Origin: Fistularia commersonii
Lineage: Eukaryota; Chordata; Actinopteri; Syngnathiformes; Fistulariidae
NCBI GenBank assembly: GCA_037954325.1
Contig: JBBMNZ010000001.1
Span: 7,970,874 to 8,034,873, forward strand
DNA length: 64,000 nucleotides
Direction of reading: 5' to 3'
Part shown: positions 55,957 to 64,000 of the stretch, piece by piece
How the letters are laid out: each line of letters starts with the position of its first letter
How positions within the stretch are numbered: the stretch's first letter is position 1
Made by a program: the position numbers and the translations under genes
The notes under the pieces: generated by a model
What the model saw: only the letters and a program-made list of their open reading frames with translations
What the model was told of the DNA's origin: nothing
Database searches by the model: none

Positions 55957-57294
55957 TTGTATAGACGAGGTAACCTGAAAGAGATCAGTGACTGCAAAGT
56001 AGTTGTAGGTGAGAGTGTAGCCAGACAGCATAGGATGGTGGTTTGTAGGATGACTCTGGTGACAAGGAAGATGAAGAGGAGAAAGGCAGAGCAGAGGACG
56101 AAATGGTGGAAGCTGAAAAGGGAGGAGTGTTGCATGGTTTTCAGGGAGGAATTGAGAAAGGGTCTGGGTGGTCAGGGTGAGCTTCCAGATGATTGGACAA
56201 CAACAGCTAGTGTTATCAGGGAGACAGGTAGAAGAGTACTTGGTGTGTCATCTGGAAGGAAAGTAGATAAGGAGACTTGGTGGTGGAATGAGGAAGTGCG
56301 GGAGTGTATACAGAGAAAGCGGTTAGCGAAAAAGAAGTGGGATACTGAGAGGACTGAAGAGAACAGACAGGAGTTCAGGGAGATGCGGCGAAAGGTAAAG
56401 ATAGAGGTAGCAAAGGCAAAACAAAGGGCTTATGATGACTTGTATGCTCGGTTGGATAGTAAGGAGGGTGAGAATGATCTATACAGGTTGGCGAAACAGA
56501 GAGATAAAGATGGAAAGGATGTACAACAGGTCCGGGTGATAAAGGACAGAGAGGGAAATGTATTGACAGATGCTAGAAGAGTGATGGGAAGATGGAAAGA
56601 GTACTTTGGAGAACTGATGAATGTGGAAAATGAAAGAGAAGCAAGGGTAGAAGAGGTGACTATTGTAGACCACAAAGTAGCAAAAATTAGTAAAAGTGAA
56701 GTGAGGAAGGCATTGAAGAGGATGAAGAGTGGAAAAGCAGTTGGTCCTGATGATATACCTGTGGAGGTGTGGAAGTGTCTAGGAGAGGCAGCGGTAGATT
56801 TTCTGACTAGATTATTCAACAGGATCTTAGAGAGTGAGAAGATGCCTGAAGAATGGAGACAAAGTGTGATGGTGCCTATTTTCAAGAATAAAGGGGATGT
56901 GCAGAATTGTGGCAACTACAGAGGGATAAAGTTGATGAGCCATACAATGAAGTTATGGGAAAGAGTAGTGGAAACTCGACTGAGAGCAGAAGTCAGCATT
57001 TGTGAACAGCAGTATGGCTTCATGCCTAGGAAGAGTACTACAGATGCAGTATTTGCGTTGAGAATGCTAATAGAAAAGTACAGAGAAGGCCAGAGGGAGT
57101 TGCATTGCGTTTTTGTAGACCTAGAAAAAGCATATGACAGGGTGCCAAGAGAGGAGCTCTGGTATTGTATGAGGAAGTCTGGAGTGGCAGAGAAGTATGT
57201 TAGACTGGTGCAGGACATGTATGCTAGCTGTGAGACACTGGTACGGTATGCTGTAGGGGTAACAGAGAAGTTCAAGTTGGAGGTGGGACTCTAG
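55957..57294 (+). pseudogene. RTE linker and reverse transcriptase, first part
   Basis: 445 codons open. It has a basic linker, then RT blocks KSGKAVGPDDIPVEVWK, MVPIFKNKGD, NYRGIKLMSHTMKLWERVV, QYGFMPRKSTTDAVFALR and motif A VFVDLEKAYDRVP. It stops at UAG in GL-stop-QGSALSP, inside motif B. Long uninterrupted length suggests a young insertion. Confidence 0.92.
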
Positions 57295-58140
57295 CAGGGA
57301 TCAGCTCTGAGCCCCTTCTTGTTCGCAATGGTGATGGATAGGCTGACAGATGAGGTTAAACAGGAATCCCCATGGACCATGATGTTTGCGGATGACATTG
57401 TGATCTGTAGTGAGAGCAGACAACAGGTAGAGGAAAATCTAGAGAGGTGGAGGTATGCTCTGGAAAGGAGAGGAATGAAAGTTAGTCGCAGCAAGACAGA
57501 ATATATGTGTGTGAATGAGAGGAACTCGGGTGGAGCGGTGAGGCTACAGGGAGTGGAGATCAAGAAGCTGGAGGATTTCAGATACTTAGGGTCAACAGTC
57601 CAGAGCAACGGAGAGTGCGGAAAAGAGGTGAAGAGACGGGTCCAAGCAGGTTGGAATGGGTGGAGAAAAGTGTCAGGGGTACTATGTGATAGAAGACTAT
57701 CGGCCAGAATAAAAGGAAAGGTGTACAAGACAGTGGTGAGACCAGCGATGATGTATGGACTAGAAACTGTTACAATGACCAAAAGACAGCAGGCAGAACT
57801 AGAGCTTGCAGAGATGAAGATGTTGAGGTTCTCTTTGGGAGTGACCAGGATGGATAGGATCAGGAATGAGTCTATCAGAGGGACGGCACATGTTAGATAT
57901 TTTGGAGAGAAGGTCAGAGAAGCCAGACTGAGATGGTTCGGTCATGTACAGAGAAGAGATAGTGAATATATTGGTAGACGGATGCTGGAACTGGAGCTGC
58001 CAGGCAAGAGGTCTCAAGGAAGACCAAAGAGAAGATTTATGGACGTAGGGAGAGAGGATATGAAGGTAGTTGGAGTGAGAGAGGAAGATACAGAGAATAG
58101 TGTTAGATGGAGAAAGTTGTCTCGCTGTGGCGACCCCTAA
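57295..58140 (+). pseudogene. RTE reverse transcriptase motif C and C-terminal domain
   Basis: Continues in the same frame after the UAG: QGSALSPFLFAMVMDRLTDE, then motif C MMFADDIVI intact, then thumb and the conserved C-terminal block (RRVQAGWNGWRKVSGVLCDR; GHVQRRDSEYIGRRMLELEL), ending RKLSRCGDP and TAA. The FADD catalytic aspartates are present. Confidence 0.92.
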
Positions 58141-58179
58141 CGGGAAAAGCCGAAAGAAGAAGAAGGTGGTGGTGCCGCA

Positions 58180-59295
58180 GGAACCAAGGGACTGTTGTGG
58201 ACCGGCTTAATCTTGGACACATGGAAGGTAGGGTGAACTCTCATGGAACGCGGGAGCTTCAAACGGACAGCCACTGGATTGATGACCTTCTGGATGGCGA
58301 AAGGCCCGATGAACTTGGGTGCCATCTTGTTGGACTCCACACTTATTGACCAGCTCGGTAGGTAGGTGCAGCAGTACGGCGGCGGTTGGCAGTGGCAACA
58401 TAGCGACCCACAGAACGAAGGAGGGTGGAGCGAGCTTGGAGCCACGTTCTGCGGCAGCGACAGATGAAGGTTTGGACAGATGGGCAGGAAATCTCCTTCT
58501 CTTTGGCGGGGAATAGTGGGGGTTGATAGCCGTATGCGCACTGGAATGGAGAGAGGCCAGTGGCAGAGCAGACGAGGGAGTTATGAGCATACTCAACCCA
58601 CACTAGTAGTGACGACCAGGGGGAGGGGTTTTGGGAGGCCATGCACCGCAGGGCTGTTTCCAGTTCTTGATTCATGCGCTCAGTTTGTCCATTGGTCTGG
58701 GGGTGGAATCCAGAGGACAGACTGGCAGTGGCACCCAGCAGACTGCAGAACTCCCTCCAGAACACAGAAGAAAACTGGGGCCCACGGTCCGATACGACAT
58801 CAACAGGGAGGCCGTGCAGGCGGAAGACATGGAGCAGGAGCAACTGAGCAGTCTCTTTTGCGGTAGGGAGCTTGGGCAGAGGCACAAAGTGGGCCATCTT
58901 ACTAAAGCGGTCCACGATGGTCAGGATGACTGAGTGGCCGTCAGAGGCGGGAAGACCAGTGACAAAGTCCAAGGATACGTGAGACCATGGGTGGTGAGGA
59001 ACAGGAAGAGGTTGAAGTAGCCTAGCAGGCGGCCGGTCTTGTGTTGACTGCAAGTAGGACAGGCCTTGATGAATTCTTGGACATCCTCCTGCAAAGTGGG
59101 CCACCAGAAACGTTGAAGGAGGGATTGCCGTGTCCGTAGCACACCTGGGTGGCAGGAGAGCTTGGAGGAGTGGGCCCATTGTAGCACCTCCGATCTCAAG
59201 GCTGGAGGGATAGAAAGGCAGTTCGACGGGCAGGAGCTGGGACCCGGCTGTCCTTCTGTGGCTGCTCTCACCCTTTCCTCTATTTCCCAGGTCAA
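58180..59295 (-). pseudogene. Gypsy integrase
   Basis: The zinc-binding HHCC part (WAHSSKLSCHPGVLRTRQ; FIKACPTCSQHKTGR) lies at 59179-59030. A frameshift follows, then the core with all three acidic residues: SLDFVTGLP, SDRGPQFSS and GQTERMNQE. Near 58200-58350 the C-terminal part (KFIGPFAIQKVI; LRVHPTFHVS-like RVHPTFHVSKIKPV) leads toward the chromodomain, which now lies beyond the inserted RTE. Frameshifts separate the pieces, so it is non-functional. Confidence 0.9.
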
Positions 59296-59329
59296 CGTGG
59301 CAACAAGGCAGGATGTGGGGAGGATGGGC

Positions 59330-60569
59330 TCAGGTCTGTAACCAGAATCCTCTCCTCAGGAACTGACGGGAAAGGGCGTCAGGCTTAGCATTGAGGGATC
59401 CAGGACGGTAAGAGAGGACAAAGTTAAAACGGGCAAAGAATAGGGACCAGCGGGCCTGGCGAGAGTTCAGTCTCTTTGCGGAGCGTATATACTCCAAATT
59501 CTTGTGGTCAGTCCACACAAGAAAAGGCTCCTTGGTGCCCTCCAACTAATGGCGCCACTCTTATTGGCCCATTTTGACTGCCAACAGTTCTGTTACCAAT
59601 GTCGTAATTCTTCTCAGCAGAGGACAGGTGTTGAGAGAAGAAGGCACAGGGATGGAGTTTTTGGTCAGTGCCAGAGCGCTGAGACAAAACGGTCCCTACC
59701 CCAACATCTGAGGCATCCACCTCGACCACAAACTGTCGTTCAGAGTCAGGCACCTGGAGGATGGGTGACGAGGTGAATTGACCCTTGAGGGTCTGGAAGG
59801 CCACTGTAGCCGGAGGTGACCACTGGAAAGGCACCTTGGAGGAGGTCAGGGCGGTGAGAGGGGCTGCCACAGAACTGTAATTACGGATGAAGCGCCGGTA
59901 GAAATTGGCAAACCCCAAGAAACGCTGAAGATGTTTGTGGTTTTCAGGAACGGGCCAGGAGGTGACAGCTGCGACCTTGGCTGGGTCCATCTGGATGTTG
60001 CCTTGTGCCACAATGTTACCCAGAAAAGACACTGAAAGGACATGAAACTCGCACTTTTCAGCTTTTACATATAGGGAGTTCTCTTGGAGGCGCTGGAGGA
60101 CAGACTGTACATGGTGGATGTGTTGCTCTTTGGACCGGGAGAAGATGAGTATATCATCTAGATACACAAAGACATATCTGTTGAGCATGTCGCGGAGCAC
60201 TTCGTTTACCAATGCCTTGAAGACAGCAGGGGCATTGGTTAGGCCAAATGGCATTACGAGATACTCATAATGTCCGGTAGGGGTGGCGACTACCATCTTC
60301 CACTCGTCGCCTTCTCTGATTCAGACGAGGTGGTAGGCATTGCGCAGGTCAAGCTTGGAGAAAATGGTGGCCCCCTGGAGCAGTTCGAAGGCAGAGGAGA
60401 TGAGTGGCAGTGGGTAACGGTTCTTTACTGTGATCTCATTCAGTCCTCGGTAGTCTATGCAGGGCCTCAATGTCTTGTCCTTCTTCTCAAAGAAAAACCC
60501 TGCTCCTGCAGGAGACGAAGACGGACGAATGATACCTGCGGCCAGAGAGTCATTGATGTACGTCTCCAT
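59330..60569 (-). pseudogene. Gypsy reverse transcriptase and RNase H
   Basis: RT begins around 60569 (LAAGIIRPSSSPAGAGFFF, LRPCIDYRGLNEITVKNRYP). A TGA after RNAYHLV (near 60320) looks like a CpG-decayed Arg codon. It continues with MPFGLTNAPAVF and the YLDD active site (residues 45-48 of the 60296 frame), then FLGFANFYRRFIRNYS and RNase H (VVEVDASDVGVGTVLSQR). A frameshift near 59560 precedes PFLVWTDHKNLEYIRSAKRL. Confidence 0.92.
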
Positions 60570-60897
60570 GGCTCTTCTCTCGGGCTCTGACAGGGAGTAC
60601 AGGCGCCCCTTGGGAGGTGACGTACCAGGCAGGAGATCTATGGCGCAGTCGTAGGGGCGGTGTGGGGGAAGAGACGTAGCTCTGGCCTTGCTGAAGACCT
60701 TGCGGAATCATGGTACACTGGTGGCATCCCGATGAGGTCAGGCGAAAGGCTAGAGCGAAGCGGAGCTGAGGCTTGCTGCAGGCACCTCTGATGACAGGAG
60801 GAGCTCCATTCCAGAATGGCCCCAGTGGCCCAGTCAATGTGAGGGTTGTGAAGACGGAGCCATGGATATCCCAGGATTAGAGGCTGACAGGAGGAGG
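60570..60897 (-). pseudogene. Gypsy protease-RT spacer, broken
   Basis: Pol sequence between protease and RT with shifted frames (for example PLLPDVPPGRLYSL-type text near 60600-60650 in a different frame). No domain can be named with confidence. Confidence 0.5.
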
Positions 60898-61557
60898 TCA
60901 GAATGTGAAACTGGACTGTTTCGTGATGATTACCAGAGAGCAGCAGGTGAACAGGGGAGGTCTGATGTGTGACGGTGCCAAGATGTGTCCATCTAAGGCT
61001 CTAGCGGGAACCGGGTGAGGCAAAGGAACCTGCTCGAGCCCCAGCTGCAGGACCATCTCCTCATCAATGATGCAGGCATCAGCCCCAGAGTCAATGAAGA
61101 TGGCCAAGGTGTACGGCCCATCTGGAAGGAGGCGGCGGCCTTGGAACAAAGGTCTCAAGCTTTGGGGAGGTGGCAGGGCAGTTGAGCTCACCAGGGTCTC
61201 CCCGGCTACTGGTGAGCTCTGGCTTTTTGCTGGACAGCTGGAGATATAGTGTCCAGCTACCCCACAGTAGAGGCAGAGGTTGGACTTACGGCGGCACGCC
61301 TTCTCTTCCAGTGAGAGGGAGGTGCGACCCAGCTGCATGGGTTCGGGATCCCCAGGCTGCTGACCCATTGAGGTGGAGTTGCTTGTAGAAGCATCCCCAT
61401 GGGAGCGGGGTGGAAGATAACGTTGGGTTCCCCCTTGACGTTTCTCTCGTTGACGAGCCTGGATTTGAAGATCGATTCGGATGGGTAAATCAATCACCCC
61501 GTCCAAGGTGATGGGGTTGTCATGCGAAACCAGTTCATCTTTAATGTAGTCAGCCAA
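60898..61557 (-). pseudogene. Gypsy gag C-terminus (zinc knuckle) and protease
   Basis: 219 codons open. CCHC knuckle CLYCGVAGHYISSC (C95, C98, H103, C108 of this frame) binds packaged RNA in the family. Protease follows with AIFIDSGADACII (DSG at 156-158). Gag and pol appear to share a frame here. Confidence 0.9.
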
Positions 61558-62170
61558 GCCATGGAGGAAGGCATCACAGAGGGCTCAGCTGTTCCAACTG
61601 CTATGGCTGGCCCTCGTGCGGAACTCGATGGAGTAATCTGCTACTGTTCTCTCCCCTTGTCTCAGTCCCATCAGTCTCCTTGCAGACTCAGAACCACACT
61701 TCTCAAAGCTGAAAACCTTGCGAAGCTCAGCTGCAAACAGGTTGGAGGAAGCACAAGCTGCAGACTGCCTCTCCCACTCAGCTGTTCCCCATAGCTGAGC
61801 TCTGCCCATCAGGTGGTTGATGACAAAAGCAACCTTCGCTTGTTCAGTGGCGAAAGTGCGGGGTTGCAGGGCGAACAGAAGAGAACAGTTGGTGATGGAG
61901 GGCCCACAAGTCTCTCGATCATCATTGGATCACAGGTGCAGGAGCTGATGCTTCAGAGGAGGAGGCAGATCCAGTGGAAAAGGAGAGCTGGGAAAGTTGA
62001 GCTGCTAGCTGTTGCATCTGTCCAGCTAAAGCTGCTAGCCCCTGTCCCTGCACCTCAGCAACCTGCCTGGCCTCAGCAGCAGATGCAGTCATCATGGCTT
62101 CATGTTGCTGCAGGACGCCCTCAATAGTCTCAAGGTGACTAAGTGGTGTGGAATTGCGTGCTGGGTCCAT
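61558..62170 (-). pseudogene. Gypsy gag N-terminal part
   Basis: Starts at ATG 62170 (MDPARNSTPLSHLETIEGVL), followed by an Ala/Gln-rich coiled stretch (MQQLAAQLSQLS). After a frameshift come GRAQLWGTAEWERQS and LMGLRQGERTVADYSIEFRT, the retrotransposon gag core. The ATG lies only 18 bp from the 5' LTR. Confidence 0.85.
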
Positions 62171-62187
62171 AGCTGGCCAGATTGTAC

Positions 62188-62622
62188 CGTAACGGGTGTA
62201 GGATGGACCCAATTGCAGCACAAATGAATCAGGTCTGCAGAGAAGCAGTTTTATTTCAGCGGGCACACAGAAGCGTCAGTGGGTATGGCTGGATTTGAAC
62301 CCAGGTCTCCCGTGTGGCAGGCAGGAACGGTACCACAAGACTGCAGTTGGATCGGGTCGGCTGACGGTACCAGCGGTGAGGAGCTGTCGGGGATGAGACG
62401 AGAAGCAGAGGTCGGAGGCGAGTCGGGTCGATACCAGGGAAGCAATCCGGAAATAAACGCTGGAGAGTCAGGCATGAGAGCAAAGACAATCTGGCAAAGA
62501 GTGAGGTTGCATATAAGCTGGCTTGATTGGAGATGGTGAGCAGGTGACAACAGCAGGTGAAAGCAGTGAAGCTGATCAGGGGTGTGGCTGAGCAACAGAG
62601 CAGGGGAGAGCAGACTGTGACA
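62188..62622 (-). repeat. 5' LTR of the chromovirus
   Basis: 435 bp. Its outer end TGTCACAG is intact; the inner terminal CA is changed. Followed by TATCC duplication at 62623-62627. Confidence 0.93.
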
Positions 62623-63103
62623 TATCCCTCTATAGTTGCCGCAATTTTGCACATCCCCTTTATTCTTAAAAACAGGCACCATCACACTTTGTCTCCATTC
62701 TTCAGGCATCTTCTCATTCTCTAAGATCCTGTTGAATAATCTAGTCAGAAAATCTACCGCTGCCTCTCCTAGACACTTCCACAGGTATATCATCAGGACC
62801 AACTGCCTTTCCACTCTTCATCCTCTTCAATGCCTTCCTCACTTCACTTTTACTAATTTTTGCAACTTTGTGGTCTACAATAGTCACCTCTTCTACCCTT
62901 GCTTCTCTTTCATTTTCCACATTCATCAGCTCTTCAAAGTACTCTGTCCATCTTCCCATCACTCCTCGAGCATCTGTCAATACATTTCCCTCTCTTTTCT
63001 TAATCACCCTGACCTGTTGTACATCTATTCAATCCATATCTCTCTGTTTCACCAACCTGTATAGATCATTCCCTTCCTCCTTACTGTCCAACTGTGCTGT
63101 AAC
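62623..63103 (-). mobile_element. Outer RTE copy, segment 3 (5' part)
   Basis: Resumes the RTE exactly where segment 2 stopped: TATCCCTCTATAGTTGCCGC continues the NYRGIKL block. It runs back to the linker (about 63103), where the copy is 5'-truncated. It has frameshifts and a short deletion near 62785. Confidence 0.88.
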
Positions 63104-64000
63104 CGTCTTGCTGCCTGTTCACTCTCTGTTAAGAGGTTGTTCCCTTCCCTGTCTTTCACAGGAGCAGATTGGCCGGTTTTCTTACCACAGAGTTAAGTGA
63201 TTTTGTATACAACACTCATTTCACCTCTTGCAGCTGCCCATTCTGCTTTGCGAGCTAACATCTTAACAAAGGCCCTTTTGTCACTACTTGCGCTCTTTTT
63301 GACCTCCTTGTCCTTGTTTTATAGGCATCTTTGGCTGTTTCTGGAGCCTCAATGACTTTGTATTCAGCATCTTATAGCTGTTTCCTTTGCTCAATTTTCT
63401 GCCAAGTCCCAGGTGTCAGCCACTCCTTGTTGTTTTTCTCTCTGTATCCCAGGACTTTGGGGGCAGTCTCAAAATAGGTGTTCTTAATGGTTTCCCATTT
63501 GGTATGAATATCAGGGTCCTCATCAGTTGAGTCGGCCAAGCAGCCAAGAGCGCAGATCTGGTTGGTTGTTAGAATGTCAGGTGACTTCCAAGTAAGCTTG
63601 TGAATTTCCTTATGTGGGAAGATTGTACTGCCAACAATACAGTTATTTTCCAGGCAGAAGTCAACAAGACGCTCACCATTGTTGTTCCGCGCACCACAGC
63701 CGTGACTCCCGATAGCTCTGTCACAGTTGTCATTATCGGCCCCAACCTTGGAATACATGTCACCTATGATCAGCAACATATCTTGCAGAGGGACCTTGGA
63801 GACTGTTTGTTGTTGCTCCTCGTACCAGTCATCCTTGTCCTCTGTCTCAGCTTCATTTGTAGGAGCATAACACTGTATGATGGTCAGTTCACAGTGAAGT
63901 GAATTGAAGTGAGCTCTGATCATTCTGTCACTAATAGGTTCCCATTCTAACAAGGTTTTTGCCTTTGCTTTGGAGATTATTAAAGCTACGCCATGTATGT
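63104..64000 (-). mobile_element. Second LINE family, endonuclease region
   Basis: The 63953-63372 frame encodes an endonuclease/exonuclease fold of a different LINE: TIIQCYAPTNEAETEDKDDW, LLIIGDMYSKVGADN, HKEIHKLTWKSPD, then a linker piece VLGYREKNNKEWLTPGTWQK. In the family the metal-binding box reads GDxN; here Asn is replaced by Tyr (GDMY), so the nuclease is probably dead. About 60 residues between the nuclease and linker are missing. It runs off the right edge. Confidence 0.75.

Larger units (their letters stand above)
54990..58164 (+). mobile_element. Nearly complete RTE-type LINE (3.2 kb) with 15-bp target duplication
   Basis: Flanked by perfect GGTGGTGGTGCCGCA at 54975-54989 and 58165-58179. 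It starts ATGCAGCCTCAGGGCGGCAC and ends with GGAAAAGCCG then GAAGAAGAA. It encodes one endonuclease-RT protein typical of RTE elements: endonuclease, RT, and the C-terminal block ending SRCGDP. Three lesions are visible: a 2-base loss near 55380, UAG at 55951-55953, and UAG at 57292-57294. The clade call (RTE) is by recognition of the RT and the short-repeat tail. This is the reference copy for at least six others in the window. Confidence 0.93.
54108..62622 (-). mobile_element. Ty3/gypsy chromovirus-type LTR retrotransposon, complete ends
   Basis: Minus-strand element with LTRs at 62188-62622 (5') and 54108-54568 (3'), flanked by TATCC at 54103-54107 and 62623-62627. The LTRs read TGTCACAG...GTTACA, though the inner end of the 5' LTR has lost its CA. 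A purine tract TTGAGGGGGGGCTC (54569-54582) precedes the 3' LTR. Internal order: gag, CCHC, protease, RT, RNase H, integrase, chromodomain, which is the chromovirus order; a Sushi-like fish lineage is possible. Several stops and frameshifts make it inactive. A full RTE (54990-58164) splits it between integrase and chromodomain. Confidence 0.93.

Noticed and set aside
57283..57303. A programmed stop-readthrough signal of the tobamovirus type after the RTE UAG
   Set aside because: The codons after UAG are CAG GGA, which does not fit the CAR-YYA context. The shared stop is reported, but no known readthrough signal is claimed.
1..64000. A novel defence or biosynthetic system
   Set aside because: The window is a vertebrate locus with two known genes and mobile elements; no unexplained gene cluster is present. 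The strongest new candidate is the alternative b4galt6 first exon.

Overview
The window is nuclear DNA from a ray-finned (teleost) fish, probably percomorph-like. The evidence is two multi-exon vertebrate genes with GT-AG introns whose proteins read as fish orthologues, plus a typical teleost repeat load: RTE-type LINEs, Rex-like LINE 3' tails, tRNA-derived SINEs, hAT and pogo elements, and a Ty3/gypsy chromovirus. No bacterial or viral operon and no CRISPR array is present.

Layout. 1-1.25 kb: decayed Ty3/gypsy pol. 2.6-16.1 kb, plus strand: transthyretin (ttr), four exons reassembled to a 149-aa secreted protein; intron 1 is swollen to 7.8 kb by RTE, LTR-like and hAT insertions, and intron 3 holds a SINE, an RTE piece split by a hAT MITE, and a hAT remnant. 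26.6-47.8 kb, minus strand: b4galt6 (lactosylceramide synthase), nine coding exons reassembled to 382 aa. The two genes converge, in the order and orientation known for human TTR-B4GALT6. 52.4-63.1 kb: a nest of elements, in which an old minus-strand RTE copy is split by a Rex-like fragment and by a complete LTR chromovirus, and the chromovirus is itself split by a nearly complete 3.2-kb RTE. 63.1 kb to the end: endonuclease region of another LINE.

Most interesting points. (1) A second, divergent but open 115-nt first exon for b4galt6 lies 1.9 kb upstream of the expected one, with the same phase, its own ATG and splice donor, and mostly silent changes across the end of the transmembrane segment. 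This suggests two N-terminal (Golgi anchor) isoforms. (2) A 1.5-kb segment carrying b4galt6 exon 8 is duplicated 9.4 kb downstream of the real exon, leaving an orphan exon 8 with intact splice sites beyond the last exon. (3) The retroelement nest can be ordered in time because target-site duplications are visible at each level (5 bp for the LTR element, 15 bp for the inner RTE). (4) Two separate RTE copies share the same UAG at one position in the reverse transcriptase.

Both genes were assembled by eye from splice sites and family knowledge. No search or alignment program was run, and repeat family names are recognition calls.
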